Notes under the pieces: generated by a model
Seen by the model: the letters and a program-made list of their open reading frames with translations, nothing else
What the model was told of the DNA's origin: nothing
Database searches by the model: none
Translations under genes and position numbers: made by a program
Assembly (NCBI RefSeq): GCF_038008685.1
Contig: NZ_JBBOZQ010000001.1
Location: 2,604,001-2,668,000 of the forward strand
Length of the DNA: 64,000 nucleotides
Reading direction: 5' to 3'
From: Lysinibacillus sp. FSL W8-0992
GTDB taxonomy: Bacteria; Bacillota; Bacilli; Bacillales_A; Planococcaceae
Shown here: piece by piece, positions 24,569-33,139 of the stretch
How positions within the stretch are numbered: the stretch's first letter is position 1
How the letters are laid out: each line of letters begins with the position of its first letter

Positions 24569-25342
24569 ATGGTTTTTTATAATTTTGAAGAATACGATGA
24601 TCCAATTTTATATGATAAAGAAAATGAACTATATATGCCTGAATTGCCATTCTTGCTAAAATGGGCGTCTAATATGCAAGGTACTATTATTGATTTAGCT
24701 TGTGGCACGGGGAGAATGACGATTCCATTAGCGAAAAATGGTTGCAAGCTGATAGGAGTAGACATACATGAAGGTATGCTAAATGAGGCGAGGAAAAAAG
24801 CAACTCATCTTGCTTTACCAATCGAATGGGTAAAGCAAGACTGTACGACATTGAATTTACCGGCTAAAAGTAATTTCATCTATTCAGTAGGTAATGCTTT
24901 TCAACATTTCCTTACAAATCAATCTCAAGATGATTTACTCGCCTCTGTAAATAAGCATTTAGAAATTGACGGCATATTTATTTTTAGTACGAGGTTCCCA
25001 AGTGTTGAGGAGTTGCTTCAACCGAGTACGAAAGAATATTGGAGAACGTATACGGATAGTGATACGCATTATATTGTTGATCTTTATACAATTAGTCATT
25101 ATGATTCATTAAATCAAATTCAACAGTATACGACGATTAGAAAGTATAAAAATATCGATGGTCAAATTGTAGATGAAAAAAGCACCAAAATTAGTTTAAG
25201 ATATGTGTTTCCAAAAGAAATGGAGAGAATGTTACTTGGCAATGGATTTGAAATCGCTGCTGTTTATCAGGATTGGAATGAAACGCCGGCAACGAATGAT
25301 AGTTATGAATTGATATATGTTTGCAAAAAAATAAGCAAATGA
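24569..25342 (+). CDS. Class I SAM-dependent methyltransferase
   Basis: A 257-aa Rossmann-fold methyltransferase of unknown substrate. Motif I is IIDLACGTGRMTIPLAKNG (about 36-54), the acidic end of strand 2 is GVDIHEGML, and motif III is near FIYSVGNAFQHFL. ATG at 24569 follows TAGGGGG. It sits alone between accC and yqhY, interrupting an otherwise conserved pair, and is preceded by about 430 nt of non-coding DNA, so it looks like an accessory insertion. The base composition is slightly more AT-rich than its neighbours by eye. The family includes many small-molecule methyltransferases; I would not assign a substrate. Confidence 0.85.
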   Translation: MVFYNFEEYDDPILYDKENELYMPELPFLLKWASNMQGTIIDLACGTGRMTIPLAKNGCKLIGVDIHEGMLNEARKKATHLALPIEWVKQDCTTLNLPAKSNFIYSVGNAFQHFLTNQSQDDLLASVNKHLEIDGIFIFSTRFPSVEELLQPSTKEYWRTYTDSDTHYIVDLYTISHYDSLNQIQQYTTIRKYKNIDGQIVDEKSTKISLRYVFPKEMERMLLGNGFEIAAVYQDWNETPATNDSYELIYVCKKISK

Positions 25343-25520
25343 TAATGCACTCCTCCTTTTAACGTTTCTAGCTTCACTTTGAAAAGAACGATATTAGCAA
25401 TGGTCTAGTTGTACACAAAAAATGAAAAGCGTCTTTCCTAAGCCAAACCTTCCTTTTTATAGTATAATAAGCGTAACAACAGCATTTGCTTGCGATGCGT
25501 AGTGGAAAGGATGATATTGT

Positions 25521-25928
25521 ATGGCAGAGAAAGTAGGACAATCTTTCGTACAACCAACACCTTCTGGTAAAGAAGAGCTTGGGAAAATTGAAGTAGCTGC
25601 AGAAGTAATCGAAATTGTAGCTGGAATCGCGGTTAACGAGGTAGAGGGTATCGCAGCAACTCGTGGCAATATTGCAACAGGCGTCGTTGAACGTTTCGGC
25701 AAAAAAGTACACAATAAAGGCATTAAATCAGGGGTCACAGAACATGGTGAGATCGCTATTGATGTATTTTGTTCTGTAAAATATGGCTATTCGATTCCGA
25801 AAGTGGCAAAAGATGTACAAACGCAAATTCGCCAAGCAATTTTAAATATGACTGCACTTGAAACAGCAGAGGTGAATGTACATATTACAGGTATTCACTT
25901 CGAAAAAGAGGAAGTAGTAATTCATTAA
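25521..25928 (+). CDS. yqhY: Asp23/Gls24 family envelope stress protein YqhY
   Basis: A 135-aa alkaline shock (Asp23) family protein. The core is IEVAAEVIEIVAGIAVNEVEGIAATRG, then HGEIAIDVFCSVKYGYSIPKVAKDVQTQIRQAILNMTALETAEVNVHITGI, typical of the family. In B. subtilis yqhY lies directly after accBC and has been linked to acetyl-CoA carboxylase homeostasis; here a methyltransferase gene separates them. ATG at 25521 follows GGAAAGGATGATATTGT, a weak site. It is monocistronic, ending in the bidirectional terminator at 25936-25987. Confidence 0.9.
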   Translation: MAEKVGQSFVQPTPSGKEELGKIEVAAEVIEIVAGIAVNEVEGIAATRGNIATGVVERFGKKVHNKGIKSGVTEHGEIAIDVFCSVKYGYSIPKVAKDVQTQIRQAILNMTALETAEVNVHITGIHFEKEEVVIH

Positions 25929-25935
25929 GAAAAAA

Positions 25936-25987
25936 GAGGAGCTGCCAGCTTGGTGAACATTTCACCATAGTGGGCAACTCCTTTTTA
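25936..25987. terminator. Bidirectional terminator between yqhY and the MFS gene
   Basis: AGGAG-C-TGCC pairs with GGCA-A-CTCCT, with inner GGTGAA / TTCACC, flanked by an A-rich run and a T tract. It serves the two convergent genes. Confidence 0.85.
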
Positions 25988-26012
25988 TGTTGTGTATAAC
26001 TACGCAAACGGA

Positions 26013-27182
26013 TTATAAAGCGATATCTTTTGGTTTCTTCCAGAAAAATGCGAGGATAACACCGAGAACTAAGACGATTGTAGCGAAATAATATGGATAG
26101 TTTAAATCAATGTCGAATAACATGCCGCCAATGATTGGTCCAAAAATATTTCCTAGACTTGTGAACATTGAGTTCATGCCTCCGACAAAGCCTTGCTCAT
26201 TCCCTGCGATTTTTGATAAATAGGAGGTAACAGCAGGTCGGATTAAATCGAAGCCGACAAAAATAAAGAATGTAACAAATAATATTGCGAAATAATGACT
26301 AACCATTGTCATCGCAAAGGTCAGAGCGGCAGAAAGTATGAGTGAGTATCGGATAACGTTGATTTCACCCATTTTCTTAGTAAGCCAATCAAATAATAAT
26401 AACTGCGCAAGCGCGCCAATAATACCACTTCCGGTAATGATAATGGCAATATCTGACGGTGTAAATGCAAATTTATGATCGACGAATAAACTAAAAAGTG
26501 ATTCGAATGCTGCGAGACCAAATGAAAGGACAAAAATAAGCACAAATGCAATGAAATACAAAGGGCTAAAAATACGCTTTGCACTGCTTAAAATAGAAGG
26601 TGCAGCTTCTGTATCATCCATTGCACGCGTAGGTTCTTTTAATAGTGTAAACGACAATAGTGCGGCTATGAAACCGAGTACACCTGCTGCGTAAAAGGGT
26701 ACACGTGTGCCGTATTCCGCTAAAAATCCACCGAGACCTGGCCCGATAATAAAGCCAGTACTAATGGCTGCACTCATGTAGCCAAGTGCCTTTGGACGCT
26801 GTGCCATTGTTGTAATATCAGCAATAAAAGCAGTTACTGCAGGCATGATAAAAGCAGCACTAACACCACCGAGCATGCGTGATATAAATAAAATTTCAAT
26901 TGAACGACCCATACCGAATAATAGTTCCGAAAGTCCAAAAATAATTAGACCGATAACAATCATAACTTTTCGACCAACTCGATCGACTAGTCTGCCTGCG
27001 ATAGGCGATACAATAAGTTGAGTAATGGCAAATGCTGCAACCATATAGCCAACGACAGAGCCTGTTATATTCAGTTCATTCATGATAGTTGGCAATACGG
27101 GAATAACCAATCCTATCCCTAAAAAGGCAATGAATAAATTGGATAACAAAATAGTTAAGGTTAAAGCTTGTTTCTTGTTCAT
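26013..27182 (-). CDS. MFS multidrug exporter (Bmr/NorA type)
   Basis: A 389-aa drug:H+ antiporter of the 12-helix DHA1 group. The N-terminus LIAFLGIGLVIPVLPTIMNEL, the loop motif GRLVDRVGRKVMI (motif A) and GPGLGGFLAEYGTRVPF (antiporter motif C) are clear. Start is ATG 27182 after GAAGGAGAG; the frame opens at 27212, upstream of that site. A MerR-type operator with a 19-bp spacer precedes it and a MerR regulator gene lies upstream in the same direction, the arrangement of Bacillus bmr/bmrR-like systems. The substrate is probably a range of cationic drugs, but this is family inference. Confidence 0.9.
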   Translation of the reverse strand: MNKKQALTLTILLSNLFIAFLGIGLVIPVLPTIMNELNITGSVVGYMVAAFAITQLIVSPIAGRLVDRVGRKVMIVIGLIIFGLSELLFGMGRSIEILFISRMLGGVSAAFIMPAVTAFIADITTMAQRPKALGYMSAAISTGFIIGPGLGGFLAEYGTRVPFYAAGVLGFIAALLSFTLLKEPTRAMDDTEAAPSILSSAKRIFSPLYFIAFVLIFVLSFGLAAFESLFSLFVDHKFAFTPSDIAIIITGSGIIGALAQLLLFDWLTKKMGEINVIRYSLILSAALTFAMTMVSHYFAILFVTFFIFVGFDLIRPAVTSYLSKIAGNEQGFVGGMNSMFTSLGNIFGPIIGGMLFDIDLNYPYYFATIVLVLGVILAFFWKKPKDIAL

Positions 27183-27247
27183 TTTTCTCTCCTTCAACAG
27201 TTCACGATACATGAGATTGATAATCTACTAGATGATTTCCTTCTAAT

Positions 27248-27278
27248 ACAATAAACCCTATAGTAACTATAGGGTCAA
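27248..27278 (-). promoter_or_regulatory. MerR-type promoter and operator of the MFS exporter
   Basis: On the minus strand: TTGACC (27278-27273), a 19-bp spacer, TATTGT (27253-27248). The spacer contains the near-perfect palindrome ACCCTATAG-TTA-CTATAGGGT (27255-27275). A 19-bp spacer with a dyad is the hallmark of MerR-family activation by DNA distortion. Confidence 0.85.
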
Positions 27279-27413
27279 AAGATTTGTTTTTATTTTTGTA
27301 TTTATATTCAATGCGCTATTAGTGTGGAAGTAAAACGAAATAGTTATACCGCGTACATCAATTAAATGCCTGTTAAAAAAGGGGTTTAAGCGCAATTGCT
27401 AACTAAAAAACTA

Positions 27414-28253
27414 CTATAAAGCATTTTGTCTAATTTTTAATTCGACAATAAATTTCTTTTCACGCTCAGAAGAGATTGTTGCAGGCATATATAATTCATA
27501 AACAGTTGATTCAAATGATGCTTGTTGTGAATCAACATATTTTTTAAGCTTTTCATAAAAAGAGAAATACGTATCAGGGTGATAAATAAAAGCGATACAT
27601 GCATATTTGCCTTCCTGAACAATCGTTTGCTTTACATTAGAAGAAAGTTTAGAAAAAGTTCGTTCAGTTAATAGTGGTGTAAATATTGCATCATAAATAA
27701 TATCGTTCACATCTGTGTAATGAGCGAGCGGATAGATACATCCATAACGACTATTTAAAACACTTCCTTCATTTTCTATAATTTTTGTTAATGTTCCATA
27801 GTACGTATTGGTGCTAGATGTTGGTGTAAGTTCAGTCGTAGTGACCTGTAAAATTGGCATTTCTTCCTCAAAACGTGTGTATACCTCTCCGAAGATAGGA
27901 ATTTCAATTTGCTCTTGCATCTGTTTTTTCGTTTTCAGCAGGGTATATTTCACTTCGTTGAGTCGTGAAATTTTTTCTTCTAAACGTTGCTCTTGTTGTT
28001 CTAAAAAGGCAAGTAGCTCTTCAGATGTCAGCATAAGTGCCTTTTTAATGTCCTCAAGCGAAGTGCCGATATATTTTAGCGATTTAATTATATCCAAATA
28101 AAAAATCTGACTATCTTTATAGTAACGGTAATTGCTAGCGGAATCCGTATAAGCAGGTTTAAACAAATCTATTTGGTCATAGTATCGGAGTGTCTGTACA
28201 GAGAGATTTGCTAATTTTGCGACCTCACCAATAGTATAATAATGTTCTTTCAT
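27414..28253 (-). CDS. MerR-family multidrug-responsive regulator (BmrR-like)
   Basis: A 279-aa regulator. The N-terminal winged helix is YYTIGEVAKLANLSVQTLRYYDQIDLFKP (about 5-33), followed by a long coiled-coil dimer helix (about 80-120, LLAFLEQQEQRLEEKISRLNEVKYTLLKTKKQM). The C-terminal GyrI-like effector domain (about 120-279) binds ligands in BmrR and BltR. It is transcribed towards the MFS exporter, with the operator lying between the two genes. It should activate the exporter on drug binding. Start is ATG 28253 after GGAGGCC. Confidence in the family is high, but the ligand is unknown. Confidence 0.9.
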   Translation of the reverse strand: MKEHYYTIGEVAKLANLSVQTLRYYDQIDLFKPAYTDSASNYRYYKDSQIFYLDIIKSLKYIGTSLEDIKKALMLTSEELLAFLEQQEQRLEEKISRLNEVKYTLLKTKKQMQEQIEIPIFGEVYTRFEEEMPILQVTTTELTPTSSTNTYYGTLTKIIENEGSVLNSRYGCIYPLAHYTDVNDIIYDAIFTPLLTERTFSKLSSNVKQTIVQEGKYACIAFIYHPDTYFSFYEKLKKYVDSQQASFESTVYELYMPATISSEREKKFIVELKIRQNAL

Positions 28254-28767
28254 AGTTGGCCTCCACTAGAGAATAATGTTGCATTTGCTTTAGTTTATTG
28301 ATTTTTGAAGATGACAAAACGTTTTGTTGATCTTTTTGGACCTGTATCAATTACATAATTTTATGTAGGATCTAATAATAAGGAAGTCAATAATTATGAT
28401 GGATAATGTAGACACAGTTTTAAATATTTTCGGCTGAAAATTAAAATGGTTTAGTCACATGGTATAATGTTTCAAATTTTAAGCAGATTGCTTTCGACAT
28501 GTAGAAAAAAATTCGGGAAATCTAAGATTGTCTTCGATTTTGGGGAACTTTAAATGGTGTTTTTCCGTATAACTAAATGATAGATTTATCAAAGGAAAAA
28601 TAAAGGTAGCATTTCTTTTTTAAAATATCAATAAAGTTGAAAGTAAAAATAAGTAGAAAGTTGCTTGAAAAAGGTTTCAGATTATTGAAAACTTGCTTGA
28701 ATTCGTGTTTCTCGTATGAATTTATGCTATTATAAACCTTAATGCCACTTAAGAAGGAGAGCTTTAC
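28254..28767. other. Intergenic region between the MerR gene and nusB
   Basis: AT-rich, with no supported gene. A 13-codon ORF at about 28396 (MMDNVDTVLNIFG) has a TAAGGAAG upstream and could be a gene relic. Promoters for the divergent merR and nusB genes must be here. No RNA element recognised. Confidence 0.4.
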
Positions 28768-29148
28768 ATGAAACGACATGAAGCACGTGAAAAAGCGTTG
28801 CAAGTTTTGTTTCAGCTAGACAATACTGATCTTACAGTCGAAGAAGCAAAAGAACATATTAAAGGTCAACCAACTAATGCTTTCTACGAAAAGATTGTAA
28901 ATGGAACAGCTGAACATTTAGAGGAAATTGATGCGGTATTAACGCAGCATCTAGAAAAGTGGTCACTTGCCCGTCTACCAAAAATTGAGAGAACAGTTTT
29001 AAGACTAGCTGTATACGAACTATTATACATGCAAGAAACACCAAAAAGAGTAGTACTTAATGAAGCAATCGAGTTATGCAAAACATTTGGAGACGATGGA
29101 TCGTCGAAATTTGTCAATGGCGTACTTTCTAAATTTACAGAACAATAA
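28768..29148 (+). CDS. nusB: Transcription antitermination protein NusB
   Basis: A 126-aa all-helical protein that binds boxA RNA with NusE in rRNA antitermination. Features: KRHEAREKALQVLFQLD at the N-terminus and the C-terminal RTVLRLAVYELLYMQETPKRVVLNEAIELCKTFGDDGSSKFVNGVLSK signature. ATG at 28768 follows AAGAAGGAGAG. It begins the nusB–folD–xseA–xseB–ispA–dxs–yqxC–ahrC–recN run conserved in Bacillaceae. Confidence 0.96.
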   Translation: MKRHEAREKALQVLFQLDNTDLTVEEAKEHIKGQPTNAFYEKIVNGTAEHLEEIDAVLTQHLEKWSLARLPKIERTVLRLAVYELLYMQETPKRVVLNEAIELCKTFGDDGSSKFVNGVLSKFTEQ

Positions 29149-29182
29149 AAACGTGTTGAATTGGAAGGAGTAACTAAGGTTT

Positions 29183-30046
29183 ATGTCAAGTGCAATTATT
29201 AATGGTAAAGAGATTGGTCAAGAAATTCGAAATTCAGTAGCAGAGCGCGTTGCTCGATTAAAAGAGCAAGGATTAACACCAGGCTTAGCAGTTGTTCTAG
29301 TTGGGGACAACCAAGCTTCGGCTACATATGTGAGAAATAAGCAAAAATCTTGTGAAGCAATCGGGATGTTTTCAGAGCTAATTAAGCTACCTGAGGAAAC
29401 TACACAAGAAGAGCTTTTAGTGCAAATTGAATTATTAAATAATCGTGAAGATATTCATGGGATTTTAGTACAATTACCACTGCCAAAACATATTGATGAG
29501 AATATTGTTATAGCTACAATCGCTGTTGAAAAAGACGTTGATGGCTTCTCGCCCGTAAGCGTTGGGAAGATGATGCTTGGCCAGGAAACATTTTTACCAT
29601 GTACACCGTTTGGCGTGATGAAGCTTCTTGAATATTCAGGGATTGAAATCGCAGGTAAGCATGCAGTAATTGTTGGTAGAAGTCATATTGTTGGCAAACC
29701 GATGGGCCAACTATTATTACAAAAAGATGCAACAGTGACATATACACATTCAAAAACACCGGATTTACCTTCATTCACAAAACAGGCGGATATTCTAATT
29801 GCAGCGGTTGGTCGTGCTAATTTTATTACAAAAGAGCATGTCAAAGAAGGGGCTGTTGTTATTGATGTCGGTATTAACCGTGATGAAAACAACAAACTTT
29901 GCGGAGATGTAAACTTTACAGAGGTTGACGGTATTGCATCTCATATTACACCAGTTCCAGGCGGTGTAGGACCGATGACAATCACAATGTTACTCTTCAA
30001 CACAGTGCAAGCGGCAGAAATAAAACTTGCAAATAAAATGAAGTAA
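29183..30046 (+). CDS. folD: Bifunctional methylenetetrahydrofolate dehydrogenase / cyclohydrolase
   Basis: Interconverts 5,10-methylene-THF and 10-formyl-THF. The 287-aa protein has the catalytic lysine in [16 protein letters not shown], the [14 protein letters not shown] motif, [11 protein letters not shown], and the Rossmann-fold [17 protein letters not shown]. The C-terminal [14 protein letters not shown] is intact. Start is ATG 29183; GGAAGGAG lies about 10 nt upstream. It follows nusB by 34 nt and is closed by a strong terminator at 30075-30113. Confidence 0.97.
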   Translation: MSSAIINGKEIGQEIRNSVAERVARLKEQGLTPGLAVVLVGDNQASATYVRNKQKSCEAIGMFSELIKLPEETTQEELLVQIELLNNREDIHGILVQLPLPKHIDENIVIATIAVEKDVDGFSPVSVGKMMLGQETFLPCTPFGVMKLLEYSGIEIAGKHAVIVGRSHIVGKPMGQLLLQKDATVTYTHSKTPDLPSFTKQADILIAAVGRANFITKEHVKEGAVVIDVGINRDENNKLCGDVNFTEVDGIASHITPVPGGVGPMTITMLLFNTVQAAEIKLANKMK

Positions 30047-30074
30047 TAAATTGAATAGAATCTTTCGTTTGCTT

Positions 30075-30113
30075 AGAGAGCCATCTCAGTACTTTTGAGG
30101 TGGCTCTCTTTTT
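30075..30113 (+). terminator. Intrinsic terminator after folD
   Basis: AGAGAGCCATCTCA pairs with TGAGGTGGCTCTCT (one G-U-type mismatch) around a 6-nt loop, followed by TTTTTG. Confidence 0.9.
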
Positions 30114-30149
30114 GCAAAGTACATAGCTGGCTAGTTTTCAATAAGAGAA

Positions 30150-30317
30150 ATTTTTGATAGAGCTTGAGGGAATCGCCTGTAAAAGCAAGCGAATCGCCGG
30201 TAGAACAGAGGAAATCGCCGATAGAAGGAAGCAAATCGCCGATAGAACAGAGGGAATAGCCGATAGAATACAACCAATCGCCGATTAATCAAAGTAACTC
30301 GCTGAAAAACAGATACA
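30150..30317 (+). repeat. Tandem array of a 21-bp repeat
   Basis: Units start with AATCGCC at exactly 21-bp steps: 30171, 30192, 30213, 30234, 30255 (AATAGCC), 30276 and a decayed unit at 30297. The consensus unit is AATCGCCGATAGAACAGAG plus two variable bases. A diverged unit precedes at about 30150. The array lies after the folD terminator and before the xseA promoter. Because 21 is a multiple of 3, the minus strand is open and reads a heptad-like SIGDxLx repeat, but it lacks a ribosome-binding site. Confidence 0.88.
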
Positions 30318-30499
30318 TAGTAGCGACTTTAATACGCGCCATGATGGGAATAAATATGTTACAGTATAGTTTTCAAGTAGTATGAAAGATAGTCGTTTTT
30401 TCTAGTGAAACTGTATTTTCTCACGTCATGCGCAATAAAAAATGTTATGATAAGTGTAGTTTTGTGAAAAACTTCATTTTAGTAAAGGAGCCGAAAATT

Positions 30500-31852
30500 A
30501 TGTCATCAGCTTCTTATTTAACTGTAAAAGCGTTAACAAAATATATTAAACGAAAATTCGATGCAGATCCACATCTGCGTGAAGTTTATGTCAAAGGTGA
30601 GTTATCAAATGTTAAAATCCACCAATCCGGGCATATTTACTTTACTTTAAAAGACGATGGGGCACGTATTGCTGCAACTATGTTTAAAACCGCAGCGACG
30701 AAATTAGCGTTCGAGCCAAAAGATGGCATGCAGGTATTTATCCGAGGGGATGTAAACGTTTACGAAGGCTATGGTACATATCAATTATATGTGCAGGAAA
30801 TGCAGCCGGATGGTATCGGTAGCTTGTTTGTTGCCTTTAACCAGCTAAAAGAACAGCTTCAAAAAGAAGGGCTTTTTAAACCTGAATGGAAGCAGCCAAT
30901 TCCAAAGTATCCTGAAAAAATAGGTGTCTTAACATCCACTACTGGCGCTGCCATTCGTGATATTTGTACAACATTAAAACGACGTTATCCACTTGCTGAA
31001 ATTATGATTTATCCGACACTTGTACAAGGAGCACAAGCTGCACCGAGCATAGTACAAAATATTGAACGTGCTAATCAAGATGCCTTTTGTGACGTATTGT
31101 TAGTTGGACGGGGTGGAGGATCTATTGAAGATTTATGGGCGTTTAATGAAGAAGTTGTTGCACGCGCCATATTTGAAAGTCGGATTCCAATTATTAGCGC
31201 AGTAGGGCATGAAACGGATACAACGATTGCAGATTTTGTGGCAGATTTGCGTGCTCCGACTCCTACTGCAGCAGCTGAAATGGCTGTGCCGGATCAGCAG
31301 GAGTTATATCAACGCGTACTGACGCAAAAATCACAGCTTCATCAGATTGTAAGGGCGCAACTAATAACAGAGCGACAACGTCTAAATAAGCTACAGCAGT
31401 CTTACCCTTTATCGATGCCAGATAGATTGTATCGTCCATTTACAGAACGATTAGCACAGCTTGAGACGACTTTGCAAAAAGCGATGCAGGTTGATTTGAT
31501 GAAAAAAGACGCTCAGCTTCAAAAATTGCATAGCGCTGTGGAGCAGCAATCACCCAAAAAAGCACTTGTCTTTCATCAAAGGGAGTTGGAACATCGCGTT
31601 CAGCAGTTAACACGTTCAGCTTCACAGTATGTGACAAAGCAAAAAAAACAATTTGAGGCGTCTGTGCAAACACTTGAAGCTTTAAATCCACTCGCTATTT
31701 TAACTAGAGGATTTACAGTAGCCTACAAAGATGACAAAGTGTTGAAATCGTCTACTGACTTAAAGCGGCAGGATCAACTAACACTGTCCTTCCACGATGG
31801 AAAAGTAATTGCCGAAGTGACAAATGTCTTGCCAAATAATAAGGAGGAATAG
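30500..31852 (+). CDS. xseA: Exodeoxyribonuclease VII large subunit
   Basis: A 450-aa catalytic subunit that degrades single-stranded DNA to oligonucleotides. An N-terminal OB fold (YLTVKALTKYIKRKFDADPHLREVYVKGELSNVKIHQSGHIYFTLKD) leads to the catalytic core with GVLTSTTGAAIRDI, VGRGGGSIEDLWAFNEE and AVGHETDTTIADFVADLRAPTPTAAAE. A coiled-coil C-terminal region binds XseB. Start is ATG 30500 after AGTAAAGGAG; an in-frame ATG at 30428 lacks a site. xseB starts 2 nt after its stop. Confidence 0.96.
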   Translation: MSSASYLTVKALTKYIKRKFDADPHLREVYVKGELSNVKIHQSGHIYFTLKDDGARIAATMFKTAATKLAFEPKDGMQVFIRGDVNVYEGYGTYQLYVQEMQPDGIGSLFVAFNQLKEQLQKEGLFKPEWKQPIPKYPEKIGVLTSTTGAAIRDICTTLKRRYPLAEIMIYPTLVQGAQAAPSIVQNIERANQDAFCDVLLVGRGGGSIEDLWAFNEEVVARAIFESRIPIISAVGHETDTTIADFVADLRAPTPTAAAEMAVPDQQELYQRVLTQKSQLHQIVRAQLITERQRLNKLQQSYPLSMPDRLYRPFTERLAQLETTLQKAMQVDLMKKDAQLQKLHSAVEQQSPKKALVFHQRELEHRVQQLTRSASQYVTKQKKQFEASVQTLEALNPLAILTRGFTVAYKDDKVLKSSTDLKRQDQLTLSFHDGKVIAEVTNVLPNNKEE

Positions 31853-31854
31853 AG

Positions 31855-32088
31855 ATGGCGAAAAAGCAACAAACCTTCGCAGAAGCAATGACGGCACTTG
31901 AAGAAATAGTCCGCCAATTAGAACAAGGTGATGTACCATTAGAAAATGCGATTGATTTATATAAACAGGGCATGGAGCTTTCGCAATTTTGCCATAGTAA
32001 ACTACAGCATGCCGAAGAACAATTAATTTCAATTGTCCAAGAGACAGGTGAAACAACAGCATTTGATCCGCTAAAGGGAGAGAACTAG
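31855..32088 (+). CDS. xseB: Exodeoxyribonuclease VII small subunit
   Basis: A 77-aa helical protein, several copies of which coat the coiled coil of XseA. The family motif is QTFAEAMTALEEIVRQLEQGDVPLENAIDLYKQGMEL. ATG at 31855 follows AAGGAGGAATAG, overlapping the end of xseA, so it is translationally coupled. ispA follows after 5 nt. Length and sequence are typical. Confidence 0.96.
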   Translation: MAKKQQTFAEAMTALEEIVRQLEQGDVPLENAIDLYKQGMELSQFCHSKLQHAEEQLISIVQETGETTAFDPLKGEN

Positions 32089-32093
32089 TTAAA

Positions 32094-32975
32094 ATGAACG
32101 AACAATTAAAACATTTTATTCAAAGCAACACACCACAAGTAGAAGCTGAAATGTTTGCACTTGTTGAAAAAATTGACGCACCGGCCAATTTAAAGGAGTC
32201 GATGCTATATTCATTAAAAGCAGGAGGCAAGCGTATTCGCCCGCTGTTTGTATTAGCAGTTTTAGAACAATACGGTAAAGACATAAAAGCAGGGCTAACA
32301 GTTGGTGCCGTTATTGAAATGATTCATACGTATTCTTTAATCCACGATGACCTACCAAGCATGGATAACGATGATTTCCGTCGTGGCAAGCCGACCAATC
32401 ATAAAGTATTTGGAGAAGCGCTGGCAACACTTGCAGGTGATGCATTAAATACACTTGCCTTTGGCATTTTAGCACGTATGGAGCTTTCTGCAGAGCAACG
32501 AATTGAACTTGTAAATCTTCTAAGCATCGCAGCTGGTGCCGAAGGGATGGTTGGCGGTCAAGTATTGGATATGGAAGGTGAGCAACGTCAGCTTAACCTA
32601 ACTGAACTAGAGCATGTCCATGTTAATAAGACGGGTGCACTATTAAGATTTAGTATTGAATCAGGTGCAGTTCTAGCCAATGTATCACAAGAAGATCGAG
32701 CTACTTTAAAGGAATATGCGCATCACATCGGCCTAGCCTTCCAAATTCAAGACGATATTTTAGATATAGAAGGAACAACGGAGGAATTAGGCAAAACTGC
32801 AGGTAAGGATGTGGCTAGTGATAAAAGCACATACCCTGCATTATTAACCTTAACGGGTGCTAAAGAAAAACTTGCTGACCATTATCAGCTCGCAATAACA
32901 GCGCTTGATAAGTTACAAGGAGATGTAAGCTTACTGCGTGAGTTTGCGGCCTATATTGTTCATCGTAAAAACTAA
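32094..32975 (+). CDS. ispA: Farnesyl diphosphate synthase (polyprenyl synthetase)
   Basis: Condenses isopentenyl diphosphate with allylic diphosphates to farnesyl diphosphate. The 293-aa protein has KAGGKRIRPLFVLAV, the first aspartate-rich motif IHDDLPSMDNDDFRRGKPTNH, and the second motif AFQIQDDILDIEG. It lies in the xseAB–ispA–dxs order seen across Bacillus, which couples isoprenoid precursor supply genes. ATG at 32094 follows AAAGGGAGAG. There is a 164-nt gap before dxs, so dxs may have its own promoter. Confidence 0.95.
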   Translation: MNEQLKHFIQSNTPQVEAEMFALVEKIDAPANLKESMLYSLKAGGKRIRPLFVLAVLEQYGKDIKAGLTVGAVIEMIHTYSLIHDDLPSMDNDDFRRGKPTNHKVFGEALATLAGDALNTLAFGILARMELSAEQRIELVNLLSIAAGAEGMVGGQVLDMEGEQRQLNLTELEHVHVNKTGALLRFSIESGAVLANVSQEDRATLKEYAHHIGLAFQIQDDILDIEGTTEELGKTAGKDVASDKSTYPALLTLTGAKEKLADHYQLAITALDKLQGDVSLLREFAAYIVHRKN

Positions 32976-33139
32976 GAGAAAAAATGGGCTTTACAGGTCA
33001 AGAATATGCTAGAATAGGTGGGGACGTTTGCCAATAGGCAAACAAAAAAGTGTTCGTACTTTTAGCATATGGATAACACTGTTATAATGGTGGAAACACG
33101 ATTGCGGTGAATAATTTATTGAAAAGGTGTGTGAGAAAG

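Noticed and set aside
30073-30273. Minus-strand 66-codon ORF with SIGDxLx heptads
   Set aside because: Produced by the 21-bp tandem array; lacks a start signal and runs through the folD terminator.
30150-30317. CRISPR array
   Set aside because: The units are contiguous 21-bp tandem repeats without unique spacers, and no cas genes are nearby.
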